Shown piece after piece: positions 1-10,281 of a DNA stretch of 64,000 nucleotides. This stretch comes from Alistipes sp. (GTDB lineage: Bacteria; Bacteroidota; Bacteroidia; Bacteroidales; Rikenellaceae). The stretch is from NCBI GenBank assembly GCA_017936685.1, contig JAGBFA010000013.1, positions 1 through 64,000 on the forward strand. Reading direction: 5' to 3'. Numbering within the stretch: the stretch's first letter is position 1; every line of letters begins with the position of its first letter. Position numbers and translations under genes: made by a program. Under the pieces are notes generated by a model, which had not been told where the DNA came from, did no database searches, and saw only the letters and a program-made list of their open reading frames with translations.

Positions 1-569
1 ACGCGGCGTATCTCCTCGTCGCGGCCGATGACCGGATCGAGCTTGCCGCTGCGCGCCTGCTCGTTGAGGTTGATCGCATACTTGCCCAGTGCGTCGAACT
101 CCTGCGAATCGGTCTGCGAAGAGATCGTCTGACCCTTGCGGAACTCCCTGACGGCCGCTTCGAGATCCTTGACCGTAGCACCCTCGGCTTTGAGCAGGTC
201 GGCCGCCGCGCCGCGCTCGGTAACCAGGGCCAGCAGTATGTGCTCGACCGAGGCGTAGCGGTCGTTGAATGTGCGTGTGAAGTCGACGGCGCGCTGTATC
301 ACGCGCGAAGCGTCGCTCGAAAAGTAGGCTTCGCTGTTTCCACCCGAGACTTTGGGCAGTGCCGCCACGGCACGGTCTGCGCCCTGTCGCAGCGTGCGGA
401 CGTTGACTCCGACCTTGCCCAACAGGAATGCGGCGAGCGAATCCTCCTCGGCCACGGCGGCCGAGAGAATGTGCAGCGGGTCGAGTGCCTGCTGCCCCGA
501 TCGCTGCGCGATGCCCAGTGCCGATTGCAACAGCTCCTGAGCCTTGATCGTTAATGAATTGATGTTCAT
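1..569 (-). CDS. clpB: ClpB disaggregase, N-terminal part (cut by window edge)
   Basis: Only the first 189 codons are in the window; the gene runs off the left edge. The protein begins MNINSLTIKAQELL and shows the Clp N-domain (two repeats, about residues 1-145, with the DPLHILSA and SVEHILLAL helices). A linker follows and then the LDPVIGRDEEIRR entry to the first AAA+ domain. ClpB is the cytoplasmic ATP-driven disaggregase that works with DnaK; the start at the ATG at 567-569 matches the family N-terminus. Divergent from the lipoprotein at 743. I found no clear sigma-ABfr type promoter on the minus strand, which would fit heat-shock control, but this is only inference. Confidence 0.93.
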   Translation of the reverse strand, partial: MNINSLTIKAQELLQSALGIAQRSGQQALDPLHILSAAVAEEDSLAAFLLGKVGVNVRTLRQGADRAVAALPKVSGGNSEAYFSSDASRVIQRAVDFTRTFNDRYASVEHILLALVTERGAAADLLKAEGATVKDLEAAVREFRKGQTISSQTDSQEFDALGKYAINLNEQARSGKLDPVIGRDEEIRR

Positions 570-707
570 AAGCTATGTCGTTTATTTTGTTTCTGCACCG
601 ACTCTCGGCAAATTTTCTGCCACAGGCTTCGTTGCGGAAATTTTGTCACTCTCGCTTGGCGAATCGTCATGCGGCGGGTGTCAAAGCGTCGATAAACGGC
701 GACAAAA

Positions 708-738
708 TTGCATGTCGTGCGACAAAATGCTATATTTG
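708..738 (+). promoter_or_regulatory. Bacteroidetes-type promoter, apparently leaderless
   Basis: TTG (708-710), 20 nt, then TATATTTG (731-738), a full match to the -33/-7 pattern. The box ends 4 nt before the ATG at 743, so the expected transcription start falls on or beside the start codon. Confidence 0.7.
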
Positions 739-742
739 CGAT

Positions 743-1624
743 ATGAAACATCTGATCAGCATATCGATGCTGTCGCTCGCGATTGCGGCGGCGGCATGCG
801 GCGGCTCGCAGTCTGCCGCTGACGGCCACGGCCGCAAGGAGTATCGTCTCTCGCAGGTGATCGAGGTCGAGGGACGGCAGGGCGTGGCTGCCGACGGCGA
901 GTATTATTATGTGTCGGGCTCGACCGCCCTATATAAATACGACAAGCAGGGGCGGTTAGTGGCCGAGAACACCTCGCCTTTCGAGGGGCTGGCGTTGGAG
1001 GCCAACCATATAGGCGACATCGACGTCCACGACGGCGAGATCTATGCCGGCATAGAGTGGTTCGAGGACGGCGTGGGGCGCAACATTCAGGCGGCGGTCT
1101 ACGATGCCGCCACCTTGCAGTGGGTGCGTTCGATCGACTGGCAGCCCTCGTCGGGGCAGGTGGAGGTGTGCGGCCTTGCGGTCGATGCCGCGCGCGGCAA
1201 GCTCTATATGGCCGACTGGGTCGACGGCCGCTACATCTATCGCTACGATCTGTCGACGGGTGCCTACGAGGATAAGATTCAGCTGCGCCCCGTGCCGGCG
1301 TTGCAGCAGGGTATATGCGTTGCGGGCGACGAGATACTGATCTCCTCCGACGACGGCGAGGCCGACCGTGGCGAGGCCGACCGCATCTATTCGGCTCCGA
1401 TAGCCGATCTGTCGGCCGCCTCGGCCGATGTCGGGGTGTGGCGCACGATGGAGGATTTCCGCCGTGCCGGCGAGATCGAAGGACTTACGGTCGACCCCTC
1501 GACGGGCGAACTGATCGTGCTGAGCAACCGCGGCGCACGCATCGTCTTAGGTATGCCGCGCGGGTTCTACGACGGCTACGATAGGGAGATTCACGAGCTG
1601 TATATTTACGAGCCGGTGGAGTAG
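743..1624 (+). CDS. Beta-propeller-like lipoprotein of unknown function
   Basis: 293-residue exported lipoprotein. The signal peptide MKHLISISMLSLAIAAAAC places the lipid-modified cysteine at residue 19. The rest is repeated beta-rich blades (GVAADGEYYYVSGSTALYKYD, GLAVDAARGKLYMADWVDG, GLTVDPSTGELIVLSNRG), the pattern of NHL/SMP-30-like or SdiA-regulated propellers. No catalytic motif was recognised. The frame is open from 575, but the start at 743 is chosen because it begins a proper lipoprotein signal peptide and the promoter lies between the two. Monocistronic; followed by a repeat island. Confidence 0.8.
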   Translation: MKHLISISMLSLAIAAAACGGSQSAADGHGRKEYRLSQVIEVEGRQGVAADGEYYYVSGSTALYKYDKQGRLVAENTSPFEGLALEANHIGDIDVHDGEIYAGIEWFEDGVGRNIQAAVYDAATLQWVRSIDWQPSSGQVEVCGLAVDAARGKLYMADWVDGRYIYRYDLSTGAYEDKIQLRPVPALQQGICVAGDEILISSDDGEADRGEADRIYSAPIADLSAASADVGVWRTMEDFRRAGEIEGLTVDPSTGELIVLSNRGARIVLGMPRGFYDGYDREIHELYIYEPVE

Positions 1625-1631
1625 CGGTAAT

Positions 1632-1743
1632 TGTCACTCCGAGGGAGGCGCAGCCCGACCGTGGGAGTCTCGCGGTCGGGAGCACGTTTGTCGTCTAAAA
1701 TAGAGATTCTCACGTCGGACGTTCCGTCCTCCTCAGAATGACA
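1632..1743. repeat. Type A palindromic repeat
   Basis: Ends TGTCACTCCGAGG and CCTCAGAATGACA are imperfect inverted repeats. Inside are two small side hairpins, GGC-GCA-GCC and GGACG-TTC-CGTCC. Same family as 1906-2022. Confidence 0.8.
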
Positions 1744-1748
1744 ACAAA

Positions 1749-1905
1749 CGTCGATCACAGAGTTACGGCTTACGCCGTTATATAATTCTGACCCCACCCC
1801 CAACCCCTCCCTCGGGAGGGGCTTTTGTCGCGCGATTTATCGCGCTCCATGTGGGGCGTGGCAGGCTTTGTTCTGCGTCCCGTGGTGGGGTGTTGGCATG
1901 TTGTC
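1749..1905. repeat. Type B repeat
   Basis: Begins with CTACGGCTTACGCCGTTATA-like sequence and contains the hairpins CCCCTCCC/GGGAGGGG and GCGCGATTTATCGCGC, then CCATGTGGGGCGTGGCAGGC. The same block recurs at 52656-52815, 55955-56111 and, partially, 35763-35872. Confidence 0.75.
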
Positions 1906-2022
1906 TGTCACTCCGAGGAGCAGTCGCAGACTGCGACGTGGGAGTCTTGCCGTCGGGAGCGCGGTTGTTGTCCAGAATAGAGATTCTCACGTCGCGTGCA
2001 TAGCACGCTCCTCAGAATGACA
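1906..2022. repeat. Type A palindromic repeat (clearest copy)
   Basis: Outer inverted repeat TGTCACTCCGAGGAGC / GCTCCTCAGAATGACA. Two internal side hairpins with three-nt loops: CAGTC-GCA-GACTG and GCGTGC-ATA-GCACGC. The whole folds as a cloverleaf-like cruciform. Confidence 0.85.
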
Positions 2023-2240
2023 CGGTGGGCATATCGTCCTCGCACATCTTTCCCAACCAGATTCTTGACCTGCGGTCTTCCTCCTTCGCGTCTCGGCATA
2101 AGAAATAAATTTCTTCTGCTCTCGACTTGTCGTCGGTTCATTTCGCTCTGCTCCACTCAGAATGACAGGACGTGTTGTCATGTTGAGCGGAGCGAAACAT
2201 CTGGTTGTGGAAGACAAGGCTTATCGTCCATGCACATCAT
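2023..2240. repeat. Type D repeat fragments
   Basis: Degenerate copies in both directions of a motif resembling TGTCATTCTGAGCGAAGCG followed by GAAGAATCTGGTTG; the left copy is reversed (CCAACCAGATTCTTG). No credible gene lies in 1625-2383. Confidence 0.55.
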
Positions 2241-2329
2241 TTCCAACCTTTTTTGATTCGTTGTCTCCATTTTTCGCTCTTGGCAGAGTTTCCGATTTGT
2301 CCCCGATAAATCCGTATGTATTGAAACGC

Positions 2330-2365
2330 AAAAGCGCGTACGAAGCATTCGCCGCACGCGCTTTT
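2330..2365 (-). terminator. Hairpin terminator of the DeoR-family gene
   Basis: Ten-base stem AAAAGCGCGT / ACGCGCTTTT with an inner CGAA-TGC-TTCG stem, located 20 bases past the stop codon of the 2384-3151 gene. It is bidirectional in form, but the U-tract is only four bases plus. Confidence 0.6.
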
Positions 2366-2383
2366 GGATAGTTGTCTCTGCCG

Positions 2384-3151
2384 TTACTCCTTGGCGATGA
2401 CCAGCTCCACGCCCGATTCCTCGATATATTTGCGTGCCTGCTCGGATATGCCTTCGTCGGTGATTATCATGTCGATGCGGTCCAGCGAGCATATCTTGGC
2501 GAAACCTCTTCGACCGAACTTCGTGGAGTCGAGCAGCACGATCACCTGCGAGGCTGCGTCCATCATGTCGTTGGTCAGGCGAGCCTCCTCCAACGTCGAG
2601 CAGGTTATGCCCGACTCGGCATCGATGCCGTCGGCACCGAAGAAGACCTTGGTGCAGTGTATGTCCTTCAACTCGGTCGCAGCCATGTCGCCGCGCACCG
2701 ACAGGGTGTTCTTGTAGATGCGTCCGCCCAACTGTATGATGTCGATCTTCTCGTTCTCGTTGAGCAGCACCGCCACGCGCAGATCGGGTGTCACGACATT
2801 GAGGTGCATGTCGGTCGAGATCTCCTCGGCGAAGGCGTAGAGAGTCGAACCCGAGGCTACGATTATCGAGTCGTTGTCGGATACCAACTTGGCCGCCTCG
2901 CGGGCTATGATGCGTTTGAGTTCGGTGTTGATATGGCTCTTGACGTGTACGCTCATATCCGTCACATGGGGGTTGACCGGCGATGCGCTGCCGTGGGTGC
3001 GGTACAACACCTTCTGCGACTCCAAAAAGCGTAGGTCTTTGCGGATCGTGGCTTTGGTGACGTTCAATTCGTTGGCTATATCGGCCACACGTATATAACC
3101 GTACTTGTTGAGTTGTTCCTGAATGTACTTGTATCTCTCGGCAATACTCAT
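2384..3151 (-). CDS. DeoR/GlpR-family transcriptional regulator
   Basis: 255 residues. N-terminal winged helix with the DeoR signature (IRVADIANELNVTKATIRKDLRFLES, about residues 19-45), then the DeoR C-terminal sugar-phosphate sensor domain with VASGSTL, GADGIDAESGIT and DSTKFGRRGF. Such proteins are cytoplasmic repressors released by phosphorylated sugars. It is a clear paralogue of the regulator at 13690 (shared GVDGID, DSTKF, RGFxKIC blocks), but here it stands alone between a repeat island and recR, so its target is unknown and autoregulation is the simplest guess. Confidence 0.9.
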   Translation of the reverse strand: MSIAERYKYIQEQLNKYGYIRVADIANELNVTKATIRKDLRFLESQKVLYRTHGSASPVNPHVTDMSVHVKSHINTELKRIIAREAAKLVSDNDSIIVASGSTLYAFAEEISTDMHLNVVTPDLRVAVLLNENEKIDIIQLGGRIYKNTLSVRGDMAATELKDIHCTKVFFGADGIDAESGITCSTLEEARLTNDMMDAASQVIVLLDSTKFGRRGFAKICSLDRIDMIITDEGISEQARKYIEESGVELVIAKE

Positions 3152-3477
3152 CGTAAAAATATATTAGTAGTCAATAATCCATGCTCAGCGGGACTCTTCA
3201 CGCCGGTCGTGCAGTCGGTACGCCGACGGTGAAGACTCCGTTTCCGGCCTTCAACGGCTTCCGTCTGCTCGGAGATGCGCAATGCGCTCGTGTTTGTCGG
3301 CGGCGGTGGCTCGATCCCACAATACAAATATACTGTTAAATTTTTGTAAAACCGCCGCTTTGCGGAATATTTTTTTGCGCATTGGCAAAATATTTCGTCC
3401 GATGAGACGTTTGCGACGGACTCCGCCGTTTGCAGCAGATATGTGTGCCGCCCCGTCGCTCCTTACACGATGCTGTG
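3152..3477 (-). promoter_or_regulatory. Structured leader and -7 box upstream of the DeoR-family gene
   Basis: 326-bp gene-free gap. A perfect minus-strand -7 box TATATTTG occupies 3325-3332 without a good -33 element, predicting a leader of about 165 nt. The leader contains the hairpin GTCGG-TACG-CCGAC (around 3213-3226) nested inside the pair TCTTCAC / GTGAAGA (about 3195-3236). No ORF or known riboswitch recognised. Confidence 0.4.
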
Positions 3478-4077
3478 TTATCGCTCCACCTCGCGGCGGT
3501 TCATCAGCGCGTGGGTTATGGTCAGCTCGTCGACATACTCCAACTCGTCGCCGAAGCCTATGCCGCGGGCTATGGTGGTGACCTTCACCTCGGGAAAGGC
3601 TTTCAGCCGGTTGAGTAGATAGAACAGCGTGGTTTCGCCCTCCACGGAGGTGGATATGGCTATGATGACCTCGCGTATGCCGCCTGCGGTGAGCTTGTCG
3701 CACAGCAGGTCGATCTTCAAGTCCGACGGGCCTATGCCCTGCATGGGCGATATGACGCCGCCCAGCACGTGATAGACGCCGTGATACTGTGCCGTGTTTT
3801 CGATCGACATGAGATCGGCCACCTGCTCGACGACGCAGATCGTCGAGCGGTCGCGGCGCGGATCGGTGCAGATGGGGCACAGATCGCCATCGGAGAGGTT
3901 GTTGCAGCTGCGGCAGTAGCGTATGTCGTGACGGAACGAGGCTATGCTCGCAGCCAGCGAGTCGACCGTCGAGGTCTCCATTTTGAGTATGTGCATCGCC
4001 AGTCGCAACGCCGTGCGGCGGCCTATGCCGGGCAGGCGTTGCAGTTCGCCGGTGACATTATCCAGTAGTTTCGACAC
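3478..4077 (-). CDS. recR: Recombination mediator RecR
   Basis: 199 residues, standard length. Helix-hairpin-helix LPGIGRRTALRLA (15-27), four-cysteine zinc finger C55-x2-C58-x8-C67-x2-C70, then a Toprim domain (STICVVEQVADLMSIE) and Walker-B-like C-terminal region with TTIARGIGFGDELEYVDELT. RecR with RecO loads RecA on gapped DNA. Last gene of batD-batE-recR; the batE stop is 13 bases upstream of its start. Confidence 0.97.
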   Translation of the reverse strand: MSKLLDNVTGELQRLPGIGRRTALRLAMHILKMETSTVDSLAASIASFRHDIRYCRSCNNLSDGDLCPICTDPRRDRSTICVVEQVADLMSIENTAQYHGVYHVLGGVISPMQGIGPSDLKIDLLCDKLTAGGIREVIIAISTSVEGETTLFYLLNRLKAFPEVKVTTIARGIGFGDELEYVDELTITHALMNRREVER

Positions 4078-4090
4078 TTCGTGCAGCGTT

Positions 4091-4927
4091 TTAGCGGATT
4101 ATCTCTATGTCGCCGTTGCGGATCCACCCCTTCTCGCCGTCGGCGAAGGTGATCTCGCGCCACTCTCCGAGCGAGCGGCCGACGGTGACGGTCACACCCT
4201 GGCTCGGTTCGCGTATGATTTTGGTCTCGCTGTCGGGCGACGAGTGTACGGGTGCCGTGTCGCGGCATACCACGACGGCCTGATCGTCGCGGCGTTCGAC
4301 GGCGCGCTGCGAGGCTGCCAGCAGCGTGGTCAGTACGAACAGCACGGCCAGCAGCAGTGCCCCGTAGAATCCTGCCTTGCGTCGGGCTATGTTGCGCGAG
4401 AGCAGATACAGCATGGCCAGCGTCAGCATCAGTGCCAGCAGCACGATGGAGAGTATGCCCCACGCATTGCTCGACAGCATGTCGCGCAGCGAACGCCACA
4501 CGCGTGCGAGGACGAACTCGGGCACGCCGTCGGTGTCGTTGGTGTAGTCGACGGCCAGATCGAGGTTGTACTGAGCGTCGCTCATCGAGGGGTCGATCTT
4601 CAATGCGCGCCGGTAGTTCAGCACGGCGCGTCCCAGCTCACCCGAGGCGAAGGGGCGGCCGGCGGCCGAGATGTTGCCCTGTCCGGCCTTGAAATATGCG
4701 TTGCCGAGGTTGTAGTATAGCTCGGCCGAGCCGTATTCCATCTCGGAGATGCGGGTGAATGACTCTATCGCCTCGTCGAAGCGTTTGTCCGAGTAGGCAT
4801 CGGTGGCGTGCTTCCACAATGCCCCGACGGCATCGCCGTCCGAAGAGCCGTCTTGTGCTTGAAGTGCTGTGGGCAGCAGCATGGCCGCCGCCGTCATGAC
4901 CGACAGTAATATCTTTATCCGTTTCAT
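4091..4927 (-). CDS. batE: BatE-like TPR and SH3 membrane protein
   Basis: 278 residues. Signal peptide (1-24), TPR-type helices (about 35-125, with SAELYYNLGNAYFKAG and AVLNYRRALKIDP), two membrane helices (about 156-176 and 186-205) and a C-terminal bacterial SH3 domain (215-278, ending GEKGWIRNGDIEIIR). This is the BatE architecture of the Bacteroides aerotolerance operon. It starts 6 bases after the batD stop codon. The rest of the usual bat operon (moxR, batA, batB, batC) is not in this window. Confidence 0.88.
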   Translation of the reverse strand: MKRIKILLSVMTAAAMLLPTALQAQDGSSDGDAVGALWKHATDAYSDKRFDEAIESFTRISEMEYGSAELYYNLGNAYFKAGQGNISAAGRPFASGELGRAVLNYRRALKIDPSMSDAQYNLDLAVDYTNDTDGVPEFVLARVWRSLRDMLSSNAWGILSIVLLALMLTLAMLYLLSRNIARRKAGFYGALLLAVLFVLTTLLAASQRAVERRDDQAVVVCRDTAPVHSSPDSETKIIREPSQGVTVTVGRSLGEWREITFADGEKGWIRNGDIEIIR

Positions 4928-4933
4928 GGCCGT

Positions 4934-6772
4934 CTAACGTTTTACGATTGATTCGATTTTGGAGATCATCTCCATTGCGTCGGCATAGACCTCCTCCATC
5001 GAGTTGGAGGTCGAGGGTGCGTACTGCGCCTCGTCGCAGCGCGATATGATCTCGCAGAAGAGTTCGGCATCGGCGGCCGATACGCCGCGGCGGTACAGCT
5101 CCTCGCGAATGGTCTCCTTTGTGAGGTTGGCCACCGGAATGTTGAACTTGTCGCTGATGTATCCCCACAGTGCTTTGAGCATCTCCTCGTAGAACGAGTG
5201 CCGCTGCTGCTGTTTCATGTAGCGTTCGGCCATGCGCAGACGCTGCACGGCCACCTTGTTGGCGCGTTTGATGCGTCGCTGCACGATGTTGCGGTTCTCG
5301 CGTATGCGGGCGCGCATGACGGCGTATATGACGATGAAGGCCGCCGCGATGATCACGACCAGCAGGAAATAGAGCGGCGAGAACATGAACAGCCTCTGCT
5401 CGCGGCGCAGATCTCCGCTGTCGGTGTGAATGAAGCGTATGTCGCGGTCGAGCTGCTTCATCTTCTCACCGTAGGAGGTCATCATGCGTGCATCGGACGG
5501 CATCTCGGGGACCGAGCCGTCGTTGGTGACGGTGAGTGTCATGGGCTGGGTCGAGAGTGTCACGTACTGGCCTTTCGAGGGGTCGAAGAACGAGAACTCC
5601 ACGGGCGAGATGCGGAACTCGCCCGACGAGCGTGCCACGAAGGGGTATTCATACTTGATCGTGCCTGAGGTGCCTACGGCCGAGACCTTGATCGAATCGG
5701 AGGTCTTGGTGTCGTAGATCTCGAACGACTCGGGCATCGTCACGCTCGGAGCGTCGATGAATTTCAGATTGCCGCGGCCGGAGATGGTCAGCGAGATGCT
5801 CGCCGCCGAGTTGACGCTGATCTTCTCGGGCGGCATCGAACCCTGCATGGTGAACTGTCCTACGGCTCCGTTGAAACTGCGCGGAGCACCCTCGGGCAGG
5901 GCCTTGACATTGAGCGTTATCTCGGGTGTGGTGACCTTGCGGTTGACGTTGTGCACCTCCTGTCCGCCGAAGAAGGGGTCGAACCCGCGGTTGCTCTGCG
6001 TGACGACTTGTGCCACGGCCGTCAGTTCGGCCGGTTCGATGCGCAGCTGTCCCGACTGCTGCGGATAGAGCAGATACTCTTTCAGAAGATATGTCGTGTA
6101 GACCTTGCCGTTAAGCTCTTCGCGCGACGACGAGTCTTCGCCCGCAGGCAGCTCCTGCGACCAGAAGCCCTCGAACGAAGGCAGCTTGACGTTGTTGATG
6201 GCGGCTATCGAGGTGCGCGTGTACAATACGATCGATGCGCGCACGGCCTCGCCCTTGTAGACCGATGTCGACGATAGTTTTATTCGCAGCTGTATGTCGT
6301 CCTTGGCCACGTGCGCCTCGGGTGAGGTGTCGCCGCGATTGCCTCCGGCAGGTCTTCTTTCGCCCTCGTCGACGACCTCCACGGGCAGCGGCTTGGTCGT
6401 GTAGCTGCGTCCGTCGACGCTGATGCGTGCCGCACCGATGGTGTAGGTGCCCTTGGCTTGCGGCATCAGCACGTAGGTGTAGGTGTAGCTCTCGGTGACG
6501 GTCTGCTTGCCGTTGACCCAGTAGACCTGCCGTCCTGTGGCCACGGTCGGACCTGCCAGAATGTCGAATCCGGCGAAGTCGGGTGCCTCGAACGAGTCGT
6601 CGTCGGGACGTGCGTCGGCCACGAACTCCACGCGCAGGTACTCTCCTAACGGCGTTATGGTCGGGGCGTCGACCTTGAAGCTGACGCCTCCGCCGTCGGC
6701 CGACACGGTGCCGATCATGCACGACAATGCCGCGGCCAGAGCCGCGACCATGCGTAAAAAGTATCCTTTCAT
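4934..6772 (-). CDS. batD: BatD-like protein (BatD/oxygen-tolerance family)
   Basis: 612 residues. N-terminal signal peptide (to about residue 25), a large periplasmic part of several Ig-like beta domains (for example the YTYTYVLMPQAKGTYTIG and IKYEYPFVARSSGEFRISP strands), one membrane helix near 465-485 (FLLVVIIAAAFIVIYAVM) and a cytoplasmic helical tail. This matches the BatD family (protein BatD, oxygen tolerance). It is translated just ahead of batE and recR. The proposed role, protection against oxidative or envelope stress, comes from Bacteroides fragilis work on Bat proteins; the molecular activity is not known. Confidence 0.9.
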   Translation of the reverse strand: MKGYFLRMVAALAAALSCMIGTVSADGGGVSFKVDAPTITPLGEYLRVEFVADARPDDDSFEAPDFAGFDILAGPTVATGRQVYWVNGKQTVTESYTYTYVLMPQAKGTYTIGAARISVDGRSYTTKPLPVEVVDEGERRPAGGNRGDTSPEAHVAKDDIQLRIKLSSTSVYKGEAVRASIVLYTRTSIAAINNVKLPSFEGFWSQELPAGEDSSSREELNGKVYTTYLLKEYLLYPQQSGQLRIEPAELTAVAQVVTQSNRGFDPFFGGQEVHNVNRKVTTPEITLNVKALPEGAPRSFNGAVGQFTMQGSMPPEKISVNSAASISLTISGRGNLKFIDAPSVTMPESFEIYDTKTSDSIKVSAVGTSGTIKYEYPFVARSSGEFRISPVEFSFFDPSKGQYVTLSTQPMTLTVTNDGSVPEMPSDARMMTSYGEKMKQLDRDIRFIHTDSGDLRREQRLFMFSPLYFLLVVIIAAAFIVIYAVMRARIRENRNIVQRRIKRANKVAVQRLRMAERYMKQQQRHSFYEEMLKALWGYISDKFNIPVANLTKETIREELYRRGVSAADAELFCEIISRCDEAQYAPSTSNSMEEVYADAMEMISKIESIVKR

Positions 6773-6811
6773 CTCTGCGATGTTATAAACGGTTCATCGA
6801 TAAAGTAAAAC

Positions 6812-6894
6812 GCTGCGGCGGCCGTATTATTATACGGCAGCCGTAGGTTTTTATCGTTTCGTGCAGACAAGGACTGCCCGGACTCGGGCAGCCC
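6812..6894 (-). terminator. Two consecutive hairpins after fumarase
   Basis: GGGCTGCCCG-AGTC-CGGGCAGTCC (6871-6894, minus) followed by a long stem with arms GCCGTAT / ATACGGC extended by CTACGGC / GCCGCAG (about 6812-6850). They lie between the fumarase stop and batD start. No strong U-tract follows the first one. Confidence 0.5.
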
Positions 6895-6923
6895 TCGTTT
6901 GCCGTGCGGTGCTCTCCGAGGCT

Positions 6924-8537
<1,614 letters not shown>

Positions 8538-8581
8538 AATGTTGTGTAGTTTCAGTTTTTATTGTCGTTTGTAAATTTCAA

Positions 8582-9895
8582 TCAATCGATCAGTCCGAAG
8601 ACGAACAGCGCCGCAACCAACGGCGGGCACACCCAGCGGAGCAAAAATCCGACCGTCGGGAACATCTTTGCGTCGATGCCGCCGCTGCGTGCGACTTCGC
8701 CGCGGAACTGTCGGCGGTCCCATATCCAACCGGCGAATATGCAGGTCAGAAGTCCCGATGCGGGCAGCAGCAGGGTAGCCGTCAGCGAGTCGAGCGCGTC
8801 GAAGATGTTGCGGCCGAATATGCGTATGTCGTCCCACGCCCCCATCGAGAGCGAAGCCGCTACGGCCAACAGTGCCGCACCGGCCGATACGCAGCGGGCT
8901 GCGCGGCGGCGTGTCATGCCGCGCTGCTCGGAGAGGTAGACCGTCACCACCTCGTGTATCGACACGGTGGAGAGTATGGCCGCCAGTGCGAGCAGCACGA
9001 AGAAGAGCGTCGACCAGAATCCGCCCCACGGCAGACCCTCGAAGACCTCGGGCAGCGCAACGAACGCCAGCGTCGAACCGCTCTGGTCGCCCACGCCGGC
9101 CGAGAGAATGACGATGCTGGCTATGACGGCAGCCAGCGTATCGAGCAGGGCGACGTTGACGGCTGTCGGCAGCAGCCGCGTCTCGGATTTGAAATAGGAT
9201 CCGTATGTTATCATGATGCCCATGCCTATCGACAGCGAGAAGAAGGCCTGCGAGAGTGCGGCCAGCACCGTAGAGGCATCGACCGCGCCGAAGTCGGGCG
9301 TGAGCACCTTGCGTATGGCCTGGCTGCTGTCGGGCATCGAGAGCGAGTAGACGGCCAGTGCGAGCAGTATGGCGAAGAATATGGGCATCAGTATCTTCGA
9401 TGCGCGCTCTATGCCTTGCTTGACACCCCGCTCGACGATGTAGTGGTTGACGGCGATGAATGCCGCGGTGTAGAGCAGCGGCTGCCACGGGTCGGTGATG
9501 AATCGGGCGAAGAAGGTGCTGTCGACGCGTCCTGCGGCCGAGTTGACCACGTAGGCCACCGTCCAGCCCGATACCACGAAGTAGTAGCCGAGGATCAGAA
9601 ACACCGTGGCGACGGCCATTGCGCCGAGCCAGCCCCAGCGGCGGTCTATGGCGCGGAAGGCTCCCACGGGATTCGACCGCGTGTGCCGTCCTATCGAGAA
9701 CTCGGCAACCATGAGCGGCAGACCCATCAATGCCACGCAGACGATGTAGATGATGATGAACGCACCGCCGCCGTTGGCATCGGCGACACCCGGAAAACGC
9801 CACACGTTGCCCAGGCCGATGGCACTGCCGGCCGCGGCGAGTACGGCCGCTATGCGGCCGCCGAATGTGGCTCTGTTGCTGCTGGTTGCGTTCAT
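8582..9895 (-). CDS. Neurotransmitter:sodium symporter (SNF/NSS) family transporter
   Basis: 437 residues, about 11-12 membrane helices. The first helix carries the NSS signature AAAGSAIGLGNVWRFPGVADANGGGAF that forms the Na+ and substrate sites, as in LeuT; later conserved parts are SIGMGIMITYGSY and NVALLDTLAAVIAS. Substrate is probably an amino acid, not predictable further. Its start lies 19 bases after the folB stop, so it is probably the distal gene of tyrS-folB-symporter. Confidence 0.92.
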   Translation of the reverse strand: MNATSSNRATFGGRIAAVLAAAGSAIGLGNVWRFPGVADANGGGAFIIIYIVCVALMGLPLMVAEFSIGRHTRSNPVGAFRAIDRRWGWLGAMAVATVFLILGYYFVVSGWTVAYVVNSAAGRVDSTFFARFITDPWQPLLYTAAFIAVNHYIVERGVKQGIERASKILMPIFFAILLALAVYSLSMPDSSQAIRKVLTPDFGAVDASTVLAALSQAFFSLSIGMGIMITYGSYFKSETRLLPTAVNVALLDTLAAVIASIVILSAGVGDQSGSTLAFVALPEVFEGLPWGGFWSTLFFVLLALAAILSTVSIHEVVTVYLSEQRGMTRRRAARCVSAGAALLAVAASLSMGAWDDIRIFGRNIFDALDSLTATLLLPASGLLTCIFAGWIWDRRQFRGEVARSGGIDAKMFPTVGFLLRWVCPPLVAALFVFGLID

Positions 9896-9914
9896 ATCTC
9901 GGATTATTGCCCTA

Positions 9915-10277
9915 TTATGCCTCTATTGTCACGCCCACGCGCTCGATCTTGCCGCCCAGCGGCGGTGCGATCTTGGCCACGGTGCACTCCACGCTGACGA
10001 TCTGCGGGAACTCTGCCTTGACGGCCTCGATGATGTTCATGGCGGCAGCCTCTATGGTGCGCTGCGTGCGCTGCATCGTCCGCTCGACTATACAGAAGAC
10101 GGTCAAGTAGTTGACCGCCCGTGTGACGTCGTCCGACTGCGGCAGGTCGCCCAGCGGCGTGCGCAGTGCCAGATCGACGCGGAAGCGGTTGCCCACCTTC
10201 TGTTCCAGATCGTAGCAGCCGTGGTAGGCGCGCACGTAGATGCCGTCGAGGCGTATGGTGTAGAGCTTCTCCGACAT
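9915..10277 (-). CDS. folB: Dihydroneopterin aldolase
   Basis: 120 residues, family length. Conserved YVRAYHGCYDLEQKVGNRFRVDLAL, NYLTVFCIVERTM with the substrate-binding glutamate, IEAAAMNIIEAV, and the C-terminal catalytic lysine context VAKIAPPLGGKIERVGV. FolB cleaves 7,8-dihydroneopterin to the 6-hydroxymethyl pterin in folate synthesis. It starts four bases after tyrS, so the two are co-translated. Confidence 0.93.
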   Translation of the reverse strand: MSEKLYTIRLDGIYVRAYHGCYDLEQKVGNRFRVDLALRTPLGDLPQSDDVTRAVNYLTVFCIVERTMQRTQRTIEAAAMNIIEAVKAEFPQIVSVECTVAKIAPPLGGKIERVGVTIEA

Positions 10278-10281
10278 GGCG

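Noticed and set aside
575-742. Upstream extension of the 743 lipoprotein to an ATG at 575
   Set aside because: The extension lacks sense as a protein, overlaps the clpB upstream region, and a promoter lies between it and the lipoprotein signal peptide.
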